This document shows, one piece after another, positions 7,138 to 15,809 of a DNA stretch of 44,084 nt. The stretch is taken from positions 1 through 44,084 of the forward strand of contig JAPOHG010000013.1 of assembly GCA_029979565.1 (NCBI GenBank), given 5' to 3'. The stretch's first letter is position 1. Each line of letters begins with the position of its first letter. The position numbers and the translations under genes were made by a program. The notes under the pieces are model-generated. The model had not been told where the DNA came from and searched no databases. It saw only the letters and a program-made list of their open reading frames with translations. This stretch comes from a bacterium. Its GTDB lineage: Bacteria > Bacteroidota > Bacteroidia > Flavobacteriales_D > Sanyastnellaceae.

Positions 7138-7843
7138 TGTCGAATTCCCGCGGGCATGGCTGACCTTTGCGAAAAATCCGCTCGTTTTGGCAGACCCCCA
7201 TCAACTGGACCACGAGTTACTCGCCTATGCGATAGCCCACAGCAGTGCTGAGGATACTGTACTCACCGAGCTGCGAAAAAAAACCTGGCAATCGGTACTG
7301 ACCCCTCAAATGCTCAGCGACCCGATTCAAGGCAAGTTTCTCCAAAATTGGAGCCGCACGGTGCGCCCCCATCGCGTGTTGGAGCTCGGCACGTACACCG
7401 GCTATTCGACCATCTGTCTCGCCGCCGGTTTGACCCCTGATGGTCGCATCGACACCGTAGAGCCCAATGACGAGTTGAATGCCATCCAAGATGAATTCTG
7501 GGAGAAAGCGGGCATACGCGCACGTGTCCATCGCCACAATGCAGAAGCCTCGGCGGTCTTGCCACAGTTAGAGGGACCCTTTGATTTGGTGTGGATTGAT
7601 GCCGACAAGCCCCGAACCGGTGACTACGTCGAGCAGTGTCTGCCGCTCTTGCGCCCTGGTGGCTGGATATTGGTAGACAATGTGCTGTGGTGGGGCAAGG
7701 TCCTTCCTTCGCGCACGGACGGAGACGCCACCAGCGAACACCTGGAGTCCGTATGCGCCGAATGGGCAGCGCGCAGCGGCATTCGCACCACGTTGTTGCC
7801 CATCCGGGACGGCATCCTCACCATTGAAAAGGTTGAGGATTGA
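7118..7843 (+). CDS. O-methyltransferase (COMT-like, class I SAM-dependent)
   Basis: The protein belongs to the PF01596 O-methyltransferase family. The SAM motif is VLELGTYTGYSTICLAAGL, with WIDADKP (metal-binding aspartate region) and ILVDNVLWWGKV further on. These enzymes methylate hydroxyl groups of catechols and related phenols; the substrate is unknown. The start is uncertain because no in-frame ATG lies near the N-terminus. A TTG at 7118 overlaps the preceding gene by 20 bp, and a TTG at 7187 would start a protein of more usual family length (about 218 residues). The family similarity begins about residue 27 of the longer form (HQLDHELLAY). It is convergent with sucC, 11 bp away, without a visible terminator. 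Confidence 0.82.
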   Translation: MACTASDVEFPRAWLTFAKNPLVLADPHQLDHELLAYAIAHSSAEDTVLTELRKKTWQSVLTPQMLSDPIQGKFLQNWSRTVRPHRVLELGTYTGYSTICLAAGLTPDGRIDTVEPNDELNAIQDEFWEKAGIRARVHRHNAEASAVLPQLEGPFDLVWIDADKPRTGDYVEQCLPLLRPGGWILVDNVLWWGKVLPSRTDGDATSEHLESVCAEWAARSGIRTTLLPIRDGILTIEKVED

Positions 7844-7854
7844 AAGAGAAGAGA

Positions 7855-9066
7855 TCAGGCCAAGACTTCGGCCACGGCTTCCGCCGCTTCCTTCAACAAG
7901 ATGGCTGACTTGACTTCCAAGCCCGACTCGTCAATCAAATGCTTCGCCTCTTCCGCATTGGTCCCCTGAAGGCGCACAATGATTGGCACATCGATGTTGC
8001 CCATGTTGCGGTAGGCGTCAACCACGCCCTGCGCCACACGGTCGCAGCGGACAATGCCTCCGAAAATATTGACCAAAATGGCTTTCACCGCCGGATCCTT
8101 CAGGATGATGCGGAACGCCTTCTCCACCCGAGCGGCATCGGCCGTGCCTCCTACGTCGAGGAAGTTCGCAGGATCTCCGCCGCTCAACTTGATGATGTCC
8201 ATGGTTGCCATGGCCAGACCTGCGCCGTTCACCATGCAACCCACGTTTCCATCCAACTTCACGTAATTCAGACCGGCTTCATCCGCTTCCACTTCGGTGG
8301 GATCCTCTTCAGTCGTATCGCGCATCGCGGCATAATCCGGATGGCGGTAGAGGGCGTTGCCGTCTAAAGAAACCTTGGAGTCCACAGCAATGACGCGGTC
8401 GTCAGCGGTCTTCAAAACGGGGTTGATTTCGAACATCGTTGCGTCGCTGCCCACGTATGCGTTGTACAAAGCGTTGACAAATTTGGTCATCTCTTTGAAC
8501 GCCTTTCCGCTCAGCCCAAGGTTGAACGCAATGCGTCGCGATTGAAATCCCTGCAAGCCCAAAGTGGGATCAATGGATTCCTTGAAAATCAATTCGGGGG
8601 TCTCTTCCGCAACCGCTTCAATGTCCATCCCTCCTTGCGGTGAGTACATGATGATGTTCCGGCCGTTTGCACGGTCGAGCAATACGCTCATGTAAATTTC
8701 TTTCGGTTCGCTGTCACCGGGACCGTAGACGTCCTCTGCAATCAGGACCTTATTGACTTGCTTTCCTTTCGCGTTGGTTTGAGCCGTCACCAAGTGGCCG
8801 CCGAGGATGCCTGCTGCCTTGCCTTTTACTTCATCGAGGCCCTTCGCCAAAACGACGCCGTGGGATCCGGTTTCCGTCACGGTTCCCTTGCCCCGACCAC
8901 CGGCATGAATCTGCGCCTTGACCACAAACCAGCCCGTACCTGTTTCCTCGGCCAATTTGACCGCAGCCTCATGGGCCGCATCAGCCGTATCCGCAACGTA
9001 GCCGTTTTGAATGGCTACCCCGAAACTCTTCAAAATGGACTTGCCTTGGTACTCGTGAATGTTCAT
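7855..9066 (-). CDS. sucC: Succinyl-CoA synthetase, beta subunit (ADP-forming)
   Basis: The 403-residue protein starts [17 protein letters not shown], the standard ATP-grasp opening, and carries [10 protein letters not shown], the [17 protein letters not shown] region, [23 protein letters not shown] and LDVGGTADA. Length is normal for SucC. It forms the nucleotide-binding half of the TCA-cycle enzyme that makes ATP or GTP and succinate from succinyl-CoA; the partner sucD is not in the window. A -7 box TACCTTTG lies 25 bp upstream at 9099-9092 on the minus strand, with only a poor -33 match. Confidence 0.96.
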   Translation of the reverse strand: MNIHEYQGKSILKSFGVAIQNGYVADTADAAHEAAVKLAEETGTGWFVVKAQIHAGGRGKGTVTETGSHGVVLAKGLDEVKGKAAGILGGHLVTAQTNAKGKQVNKVLIAEDVYGPGDSEPKEIYMSVLLDRANGRNIIMYSPQGGMDIEAVAEETPELIFKESIDPTLGLQGFQSRRIAFNLGLSGKAFKEMTKFVNALYNAYVGSDATMFEINPVLKTADDRVIAVDSKVSLDGNALYRHPDYAAMRDTTEEDPTEVEADEAGLNYVKLDGNVGCMVNGAGLAMATMDIIKLSGGDPANFLDVGGTADAARVEKAFRIILKDPAVKAILVNIFGGIVRCDRVAQGVVDAYRNMGNIDVPIIVRLQGTNAEEAKHLIDESGLEVKSAILLKEAAEAVAEVLA

Positions 9067-9091
9067 GCGATGAATCGTTTAAAATGCGGGG

Positions 9092-9099
9092 CAAAGGTA
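9092..9099 (-). promoter_or_regulatory. Putative -7 box for sucC
   Basis: TACCTTTG on the minus strand matches TAnnTTTG and sits 25 bp before the sucC ATG, a normal leader length. At 19 bp upstream the trinucleotide reads ATG rather than TTG, so the -33 element is weak. The same octamer precedes the SDR operon. Confidence 0.5.
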
Positions 9100-9136
9100 G
9101 CAAACACAGCGCCCGTTTCATTTGTAGTTTGCAACC

Positions 9137-9805
9137 ATGAAAGAAATCATGATCGAGGCCTACGGAATCACAAAGTCATATGGACAGGTTACCGTTCTGA
9201 ACGGCGTCGATTTGGAAATTGAAAAGCACAAAATCACGGCCATTTCGGGTGCAAGCGGTGCCGGCAAGACCACCTTGCTTCAAATTCTTGGCACCTTGGA
9301 TGCACCCGACTCGGGCACCCTTTCCATCGGAGGTACCCGGGTGGAAGGATTGCAAGGCAACGCCCTCTCGGCCTTCCGCAATCGGCGCATCGGATTCATT
9401 TTTCAATTTCACCGGTTGTTGCCCGAATTCACCGCCGTCGAAAACGTTCTCATGCCCGCCTGGATCCAAGGAAACGACTCGGACCGGCACAAAGAACGCG
9501 CAGAACGCCTCCTCAAAGACCTCGGACTCGGAAGCCGCCTTCGCCATCTCCCGAACCAACTCAGTGGCGGTGAGCAACAACGCGTGGCCGCCGCCCGTGC
9601 CCTCATGAACGAACCGGATGTTGTGTTGGCTGATGAACCCACGGGCAACCTCGACTCGGGAAATGCCAACTCACTGTTCGAATTGTTTGTTGAATTGCGC
9701 GATCGCGAGGGGCAGACCTTTGTCGTGGTTACACACAATGATGCCATGGCAGCGCGTGGAGATGCGCGCTTGCACTTAAAGGACGGGCAGATCAGTTCAC
9801 CCTGA
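9137..9805 (+). CDS. LolD/MacB-family ABC transporter ATP-binding protein
   Basis: The 222-residue ATPase has Walker A (GASGAGKTTL), Q-loop region (IFQFHRLLPEF), signature LSGGEQQRVAAARAL and Walker B VVLADEPTGNLDSG. The LLPEFTAVENVLMP stretch and overall length are typical of LolD (lipoprotein release) and MacB-type ATPases. The cognate permease is not adjacent, so LolD function is plausible but unproven. A TAGTTTG box ends five bases before the ATG. It is divergent from sucC and 61 bp before the MarR gene on the same strand. Confidence 0.85.
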   Translation: MKEIMIEAYGITKSYGQVTVLNGVDLEIEKHKITAISGASGAGKTTLLQILGTLDAPDSGTLSIGGTRVEGLQGNALSAFRNRRIGFIFQFHRLLPEFTAVENVLMPAWIQGNDSDRHKERAERLLKDLGLGSRLRHLPNQLSGGEQQRVAAARALMNEPDVVLADEPTGNLDSGNANSLFELFVELRDREGQTFVVVTHNDAMAARGDARLHLKDGQISSP

Positions 9806-9844
9806 TTTGCCATTCATCGATCCGTTTCAACATTCGTATAAATA

Positions 9845-9858
9845 CTATGCATGCATAG
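9845..9858 (+). promoter_or_regulatory. Perfect 14-bp palindrome upstream of marR-like gene (candidate operator)
   Basis: CTATGCATGCATAG reads the same on both strands and ends 8 bp before the MarR-family ATG at 9867. MarR proteins bind short palindromes in their own promoters, and the gene heads the beta-oxidation operon, so an autoregulatory operator released by a fatty-acyl ligand is a reasonable inference. No second copy was noticed elsewhere in the window. Confidence 0.55.
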
Positions 9859-9866
9859 GAAATTTT

Positions 9867-10358
9867 ATGTATCTTGGACACGTGAAGCCACAAGAGACCA
9901 TTGATTTTCATTTGCGCTGGGGATGGACCAAGCTTTCGAAACTTTACGCGAGCGAGGCGGAACGGCGTGGCATTCCTTTTTCTTATGTATTCATCTTGCT
10001 CCACACCGATCGTTCGGGCACGCCGTCCACAAAGCTCGGCCCCAAAATGGGTATGGAATCGACCAGCCTATCCCGCTCCCTGAGAGGGCTGGAAGAGATG
10101 GGGTGGATTGAGCGACGGCCCGATGCTCACGATCGACGCATGATGCGCGTATATCTGACCAGCGCCGGCATCGAAGCACGGAGACAAGCGCGCGACCTGG
10201 TAGTAACGGTCAACCAACGTCTGCGCGAATTGCTCGGAGCGGAATCTGTTGATCGATTGCTCAACGAGATGCGTCGATTGAATGAAATTCTTGACAACCC
10301 GCAAGCGCTCGTCCCCGCAGACGTGCCATCAACCACTGATCATTCCTCAACACCATGA
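9867..10358 (+). CDS. MarR-family transcriptional regulator of beta-oxidation operon
   Basis: A winged-helix MarR protein of 163 residues. The DNA-binding part includes LGPKMGMESTSLSRSLRGLEEMGWIERR followed by the wing DAHDRRMMRVYLT, a standard MarR DxRxxxVxLT pattern. The ATG at 9867 is preferred; a GTG at 9882 preceded by TATCTTGG four bases earlier is an alternative start. Its TGA overlaps the ATG of the FadN-type gene (ATGA at 10355-10358), so it is coupled to the fatty-acid degradation genes it probably controls. The 14-bp palindrome just upstream is the likely binding site. Confidence 0.88.
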   Translation: MYLGHVKPQETIDFHLRWGWTKLSKLYASEAERRGIPFSYVFILLHTDRSGTPSTKLGPKMGMESTSLSRSLRGLEEMGWIERRPDAHDRRMMRVYLTSAGIEARRQARDLVVTVNQRLRELLGAESVDRLLNEMRRLNEILDNPQALVPADVPSTTDHSSTP

Positions 10359-12739
10359 GTACACCTGCTATACCATTCCATAAAATAAAACGCGCCGCGG
10401 TTTTGGGCTCCGGCGTGATGGGGTCGCGCATCGCGTGCCACCTCGCCCAGACGGGGTCCGAGGTGCTCCTGCTCGATCTGCCCTCGGCCGAAGGGCCTCG
10501 GAATGCCATTGCCGACGGCCACCTCAAGGCCGCCATCAAGTCCAATCCGTCACCGTTGTATTCGAAGCGATTCGCCCAACGCATTACCACGGGCAATTTT
10601 GACGATGACTTGGCGCAAATCGCCCAGTGCGACTGGATCATCGAGGTCGTCGTCGAACGGTTGGACATCAAGCAACAGCTTTATGAACGCGTCGAGCAAT
10701 TCCGAACGCCCGGCACATTTATTACGAGCAATACATCGGGCATTCCGTTGGCTCAGTTGAGCGAAGGGCGATCTGAAGATTTTCAAGCCCACTTCTGCGG
10801 CACGCACTTTTTCAATCCGCCGCGGTACCTGCCGCTGTTGGAGATTATCCCGGGACCGAAGACCAAGCCCGACGTTTTGGCCTTCCTCGAAGCGTATGGT
10901 GAGCGCATTTTGGGCAAGCAGGTGGTCGTCTGCAAGGACACTCCAGCCTTCATCGCCAACCGCGTGGGCGTCTTCGCCATTCAAGCGTTGTTCCACACAG
11001 TGAGCGAGATGGGACTGACGGTCGAAGCAGTCGACAAGCTTACCGGTCCAGCCATGGGTCGACCGAAAAGCGCAACATTTCGCACCTGCGATGTGGTTGG
11101 ATTGGATACGCTTGTTCACGTCGCCAATGGAGTGGCGAGCAATTGCCCCGATGATGAACGCGCTGAGGTATTCCAAACACCGGATTTCGTTCAGCACCTG
11201 GTGGACAACAACCTCTTGGGATCGAAAAGCGGCGCTGGATTTTACAAGAAAGTCAAAAACGATCAAGGCAAAAGCGAAATCCTCGCACTCGACTTAAAGA
11301 CCTTGGAATACCGTCCCAAGGTGAAAGCCAAGTTTGCCACGTTGGACATGGCCAAAGCCGTGGACGATTTGGAACAACGGACCAAGCTTCTCTTCAACGG
11401 TCAAGACGAAGCCGGAACGTTTTACCGCCGAATTTTCGCCGATGTGTTCGCATATGTAGCGAACCGAGTTCCTGAAATCGCGGACGAGCCCTACCGCATC
11501 GATGATGCATTGCGTGCCGGGTTCGGCTGGGAGTTGGGGGCTTTTGAAAGCTGGGATGCCATCGGATTCGAAGACGGCCTCAAAGCCATCGCGGACCGCG
11601 GGCTAGCGGTTCCAGCTTGGATTGATACCTTCAAGGCCCAGAGCGAAGGCACCTTCTACCGCAATGTCAATGGCGTGCGCCAATGCTGGGATCCCCGAAC
11701 GGGTACTTACGAGGCCGTTGGCGGCCAAGAAGGACGGTTGTCACTGGCTTGGTTGCCCGATTCTGCCACGGTGTGGTCGAATTCAGGAACGACCATTCAG
11801 AATTTGGGCGACGGCATCCTCAACGTCGCGTTCCACACCAAAATGAATTCCATTGGCGCGGAGGTGCTCGAAGGCATCAACAAGGCCATTGATCTCGCCG
11901 AGGCAGACGATGCATGGCGCGGCGTTGTCATTTCAAACGAAGGAGCACAATTCAGTGCCGGAGCCAATGTGGGCATGATTTTCATGATGGCCGTGGAACA
12001 GGAATACGATGACCTCAATCACGCCATTCGCATGTTCCAGAACACCGTCATGCGCCTGCGCTACTCCGGCATTCCAGTCATTGTGGCTCCTCACCAGCTC
12101 GCCCTGGGAGGCGGGTGTGAGATGTGCCTCCACGCCGATAAAGTGGTCGCCCATGCCGAGACCTACATCGGACTTGTGGAGTTTGGCGTCGGGCTCATCC
12201 CGGGGGGCGGCGGCACCAAGGAGTTCGTCCTGCGCCTGAATGATGAGATGCACGACGGCGATATGCGCATCAACCGCTTGCGCGATCGTTTCCTGACCAT
12301 TGGCCAGGCCAAGGTCGCCACCTCGGCATACGAAGCGTTCGAACTCGGTTACTTGCGGGAAGGCATCGATGAAGTCGTCGTGAACCGCCGCGACCAGCTC
12401 GCCCGAGCCAAGCGCGCCGCCATTGAGCTGTCCGAGGCCGGCTACACCCAGCCGCTGCAGCGCAAAGACATCACCGTCGCCGGCCAAGAAGGACTCGGCA
12501 TCGTGTACGTCGGTGCGCACAGCATGAAGAGCGGCAACTACATCTCCGAACACGATCAATTGATCAGCGAAAAGCTTGGTTACGTGATGTGCGGAGGCGA
12601 CCTCAGTGCGCGAACGACCGTCTCGGAGCAATACCTGCTCGACCTCGAACGCGAAGCGTTTGTCTCCCTGTGCATGCAACGCAAAACCCTTGAGCGCATG
12701 CAGAGCCTGATTCAGAAGGGTAAAATCTTGAGAAACTAA
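10355..12739 (+). CDS. fadN: 3-hydroxyacyl-CoA dehydrogenase/enoyl-CoA hydratase (FadN type)
   Basis: The 794-residue protein joins two beta-oxidation activities in the order found in Bacillus FadN, the reverse of E. coli FadB. The N-terminal dehydrogenase has the NAD loop VLGSGVMGSRIACHLAQTG, FCGTHFFNPP with the catalytic histidine, and ANRVGVF. The C-terminal crotonase domain (about residues 480-700) shows the oxyanion-hole segments GAQFSAGAN and ALGGGCEMCLHAD and the acidic GLVEFGVGLIPGGGGT. It hydrates trans-2-enoyl-CoA and oxidises the 3-hydroxyacyl-CoA. It overlaps the regulator gene and is five bases from the thiolase gene. Confidence 0.93.
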   Translation: MSTPAIPFHKIKRAAVLGSGVMGSRIACHLAQTGSEVLLLDLPSAEGPRNAIADGHLKAAIKSNPSPLYSKRFAQRITTGNFDDDLAQIAQCDWIIEVVVERLDIKQQLYERVEQFRTPGTFITSNTSGIPLAQLSEGRSEDFQAHFCGTHFFNPPRYLPLLEIIPGPKTKPDVLAFLEAYGERILGKQVVVCKDTPAFIANRVGVFAIQALFHTVSEMGLTVEAVDKLTGPAMGRPKSATFRTCDVVGLDTLVHVANGVASNCPDDERAEVFQTPDFVQHLVDNNLLGSKSGAGFYKKVKNDQGKSEILALDLKTLEYRPKVKAKFATLDMAKAVDDLEQRTKLLFNGQDEAGTFYRRIFADVFAYVANRVPEIADEPYRIDDALRAGFGWELGAFESWDAIGFEDGLKAIADRGLAVPAWIDTFKAQSEGTFYRNVNGVRQCWDPRTGTYEAVGGQEGRLSLAWLPDSATVWSNSGTTIQNLGDGILNVAFHTKMNSIGAEVLEGINKAIDLAEADDAWRGVVISNEGAQFSAGANVGMIFMMAVEQEYDDLNHAIRMFQNTVMRLRYSGIPVIVAPHQLALGGGCEMCLHADKVVAHAETYIGLVEFGVGLIPGGGGTKEFVLRLNDEMHDGDMRINRLRDRFLTIGQAKVATSAYEAFELGYLREGIDEVVVNRRDQLARAKRAAIELSEAGYTQPLQRKDITVAGQEGLGIVYVGAHSMKSGNYISEHDQLISEKLGYVMCGGDLSARTTVSEQYLLDLEREAFVSLCMQRKTLERMQSLIQKGKILRN

Positions 12740-12744
12740 TCGCC

Positions 12745-13926
12745 ATGAATGCATACATCATAGGAGGCTACCGTTCGCCCGTTGGCAAATCCGGCAAAGG
12801 CGCCTTTCGCTTTGTTCGACCGGATGACCTCGGTGAGCAAGTGATTCGAAAGCTGCTCTCCGATTTTCCGCAATTGGACAAAGAACGCATCGACGATGTC
12901 ATTGTCGGCAACGCCACCCCAGAAGCAGAGCAAGGCCTGAACATCGGTCGCATGGTGAGTTTGATGGGGCTCGATACCGACAAAGTACCGGGCATGACCG
13001 TGAACCGCTACTGCGCATCCGGTTTGGAAACCATTGCCATCGCATCCGCCAAAATCCACGCCGGACTGGCCGATTGCATCCTCGCCGGCGGCATCGAGAC
13101 CATGTCACCGATTCCGTTCGGCGGGTGGCGCATCGTGCCCAATGCCCGAGTCGCCAAAGCCAATCCAGACTGGTACTGGGGCATGGGACTCACCGCAGAA
13201 GCGGTGGCAAAAGACTTCAACGTCTCCCGAGACGAACAGGACGCCTTCGCGCTCGAAAGCCATCAGCGCGCAGCCGCGGCCATCGACGCCGGGCGGTTTG
13301 CGCCGGGTATCGCCCCCATCACCGTCAACGAGGTCTACCTCGATGAAAACGAGAAGCGGCAAGAGCGCACCCACGTCGTCGACACCGATGAAGGCGTGCG
13401 TCGCGATTCCACGCTGGAAGGCCTCGCTCGGTTGAGACCCGTGTTTGCCCAAGGCGGTTCGGTCACAGCGGGGAACAGTTCACAGACCTCAGACGGTGCA
13501 GCCTTTGTACTGGTCGTTTCAGAACGCATGCTCAAGGAACTGAACGTCGAACCCATCGCGCGGTTGGCCAGCTACCACGTAAGCGGTTTGGAGCCGCGCA
13601 TCATGGGCGTCGGACCCATCCACGCGGTACCCAAAGCACTCGAGAAAGCAGGCATCACCGCTCAGGACCTCGGCGCCGTGGAGCTCAATGAAGCTTTCGC
13701 CTCGCAATCCGTTGCCGTGGTGAAAGAACTCGGGCTGGATTCAGCGTTGGTTAACCCGAACGGGGGCGCCATTGCGTTGGGCCATCCGCTGGGATGCACC
13801 GGCGCAAAACTGACCGTGCAAATGATGCACGAGTTGAAATCCCGCCAAGCCAACTACGGCATGGTGACCATGTGCGTCGGCACCGGCCAAGGGGCCGCCG
13901 GCGTTTTTGAATTGTTGAACGCATAA
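12745..13926 (+). CDS. fadA: Acetyl-CoA acyltransferase (3-ketoacyl-CoA thiolase)
   Basis: The 393-residue thiolase has the nucleophilic cysteine at C90 (NRYCASGLETIA), the NEAFASQ segment, the catalytic histidine in ALGHPLGCTGA and the second cysteine in MCVGTGQGAAG near the C-terminus. It releases acetyl-CoA in the last step of each beta-oxidation cycle. It sits 5 bp after fadN and 11 bp before fadE, giving the same fadN-fadA-fadE order as in Bacillus. Confidence 0.94.
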   Translation: MNAYIIGGYRSPVGKSGKGAFRFVRPDDLGEQVIRKLLSDFPQLDKERIDDVIVGNATPEAEQGLNIGRMVSLMGLDTDKVPGMTVNRYCASGLETIAIASAKIHAGLADCILAGGIETMSPIPFGGWRIVPNARVAKANPDWYWGMGLTAEAVAKDFNVSRDEQDAFALESHQRAAAAIDAGRFAPGIAPITVNEVYLDENEKRQERTHVVDTDEGVRRDSTLEGLARLRPVFAQGGSVTAGNSSQTSDGAAFVLVVSERMLKELNVEPIARLASYHVSGLEPRIMGVGPIHAVPKALEKAGITAQDLGAVELNEAFASQSVAVVKELGLDSALVNPNGGAIALGHPLGCTGAKLTVQMMHELKSRQANYGMVTMCVGTGQGAAGVFELLNA

Positions 13927-13937
13927 CCCTACATCCG

Positions 13938-15728
13938 ATGTCAGAAAACACAACAGCGATCCGAGGGGGTGAATTCTTGATCCGCCCTACCGCAGCCGCC
14001 GACATTTTCATCCCTGAAGAATGGACGGAGGAGCAATTGATGATGAAGCAGATGACGTTGGACTTTGTCGAACAACGCATCATTCCCAAGCTCGAAGCAA
14101 TCGACAACCAAGAGGAAGGCCTCGTTCCGAACCTGATGCGCGAGTCCGGTGAACTGGGACTGCTTGGCAGTTCCGTACCGGAGGAATACGGCGGCATGGG
14201 ATTGGATTTCAAAACCACCATGCTCATCACCGAAGCCATTGGAGGAGCGCATGCGTTTAGCGTCAGCTTCAGCGCCCACACCGGTATCGGTACGTTGCCC
14301 ATCCTGTACTACGGCAACGAAGAACAGAAGCAAAAATGGGTGCCTGGGTTGGCCTCGGGCGAACTGAAAGGCTGCTACTGCCTCACCGAACCGAGCGCCG
14401 GTTCCGACGCCAACAGCGGTAAAACCAAGGCCCGGCTCTCCGAAGATGGAAAGCATTACATCATCAATGGCCAAAAGATGTGGATCACCAATGGGGGATT
14501 CGCGGACGTGATGATTGTGTTCGCCAAAATCGATGACGACGAAAAACTCACGGCCTTCATCGTCGACGGCCACGCTGAAGGCATCACGAAAAATCCGGAG
14601 GAAAAGAAGATGGGGATCAAGGGGTCCTCGACCCGTCAAATCTTCTTCAACGACGTGCATGTACCGGTCGAAAACCTCCTCTATGAGCGCGAGCAAGGCT
14701 TCAAGATTGCCGTGAACATCTTGAACATTGGCCGCATCAAATTGGGCGGTGCAGTGCTCGGTGCGGCAAAAGACGCGTGCACTTATGCCACGCGGTATGC
14801 GAACGATCGCGAGCAGTTTGGACGGCCCATCTCAAAGTACGGCGCCATCCGCTACAAACTCGCCGAAAGCGCCATCCGATTGTACACCTGCGAATCGGCC
14901 ATCTACCGGGCTACGCAGAACATCGACGACGCCATTGCTGCACTGAAGGCAGGCGGCATGGACCACGGCGACGCCACCCTCAAGGGCATCGCGGATTTCG
15001 CACCCGAGTGTGCCATGATGAAGGTGTTGGGCTCTGAAGTGCTCGACTATTGCGTCGATGAAGCCGTTCAAATCCACGGAGGAATGGGCTACAGCGCGGA
15101 AACCCGGGCTGAGCTTGCCTACCGCGATGCGCGGATTAACCGCATCTTCGAAGGCACCAATGAGATCAACCGCATGCTGACGGTGGACATGATCCTCAAA
15201 AAAGCCATGAAGGGCGAAATGGACTTGATGACCCCCGCCATGGCAGTGGCCAACGAGCTCACGGGAGTTCCGGATTTTGCCAGCCCTTCAAGCGACCCAT
15301 TCGAGCGGCAATTGACCTACGTCGCCAACCTGAAAAAGGCCATCTTGTTGGTGGCCGGCGGGGCCGTACAAAAGCTGATGATGAGCCTGGCGAAGGAACA
15401 GGAAATCCTCATGAACATCGCCGACATGGCTATTTGGCTGTATACCATTGAATCGACGGTCCTCCGTGTGCAAAAGTTGGCGCAGCAAAAGGGCGGAACG
15501 GACGACCTGGCAGTGCAGCTCGCCATCATGAACGTGTACACGTACGAAGCCAGCGAATGGATCCACAGCGCGGGCAAAGAAGCGTTGCTGAGCTTTGCCG
15601 AAGGCGATGAGCTGAAGATGATGCTCATGGGTATGAAGCGATTCTGCAAAACCGAGGACATCAATCCGAAGGAAGCGCGTCAGTTGATTGCCATGGACCT
15701 CATCGAAAAGAACGGATACACACTCTGA
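13938..15728 (+). CDS. fadE: Acyl-CoA dehydrogenase (FadE/YusJ type)
   Basis: The 596-residue flavoprotein is longer than standard medium-chain enzymes (about 390 residues) and resembles Bacillus FadE (YusJ). The first 400 residues carry the canonical domain: CYCLTEPSAGSDA, KMWITNGGFADV, DREQFGRPI, QIHGGMGYS and the catalytic glutamate in FEGTNEINR. The extra C-terminal helical region (about 420-596) is typical of this subgroup and of VLCAD-like enzymes. It carries out the first oxidation of acyl-CoA, passing electrons to ETF. It is the last gene of the operon; a strong terminator follows. Confidence 0.93.
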   Translation: MSENTTAIRGGEFLIRPTAAADIFIPEEWTEEQLMMKQMTLDFVEQRIIPKLEAIDNQEEGLVPNLMRESGELGLLGSSVPEEYGGMGLDFKTTMLITEAIGGAHAFSVSFSAHTGIGTLPILYYGNEEQKQKWVPGLASGELKGCYCLTEPSAGSDANSGKTKARLSEDGKHYIINGQKMWITNGGFADVMIVFAKIDDDEKLTAFIVDGHAEGITKNPEEKKMGIKGSSTRQIFFNDVHVPVENLLYEREQGFKIAVNILNIGRIKLGGAVLGAAKDACTYATRYANDREQFGRPISKYGAIRYKLAESAIRLYTCESAIYRATQNIDDAIAALKAGGMDHGDATLKGIADFAPECAMMKVLGSEVLDYCVDEAVQIHGGMGYSAETRAELAYRDARINRIFEGTNEINRMLTVDMILKKAMKGEMDLMTPAMAVANELTGVPDFASPSSDPFERQLTYVANLKKAILLVAGGAVQKLMMSLAKEQEILMNIADMAIWLYTIESTVLRVQKLAQQKGGTDDLAVQLAIMNVYTYEASEWIHSAGKEALLSFAEGDELKMMLMGMKRFCKTEDINPKEARQLIAMDLIEKNGYTL

Positions 15729-15761
15729 TCACCCACGGGTGAAATCTTTGTTGAAATCAAT

Positions 15762-15804
15762 CCGGCCGGCCAGCGTTATCTCCGCTGCGCCGGCCGGTAT
15801 TTTT
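15762..15804 (+). terminator. Strong terminator of the beta-oxidation operon
   Basis: CCGGCCGGC at 15762-15770 pairs with GCCGGCCGG at 15789-15797, extended by CAGCG (15771-15775) and CGCTG (15783-15787) with one bulged C, and is followed by TATTTTT. The M42 peptidase start lies only 5 bp past the T-tract. Confidence 0.9.
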
Positions 15805-15805
15805 G
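15776..15805 (+). promoter_or_regulatory. Putative promoter of the M42 peptidase, embedded in the terminator
   Basis: TATTTTTG at 15798-15805 is a full match to TAnnTTTG, and TTA at 15776-15778 lies 19 bp upstream where TTG is expected. The box coincides with the T-tract of the terminator and ends four bases before the ATG at 15810, so transcripts from it would be leaderless or nearly so. There is otherwise almost no room for a promoter after the terminator. Confidence 0.45.
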
Positions 15806-15809
15806 TGCA

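Noticed and set aside
11933-12754. Frame of 273 codons opposite fadN
   Set aside because: Antisense to a certain gene; no recognisable protein features.
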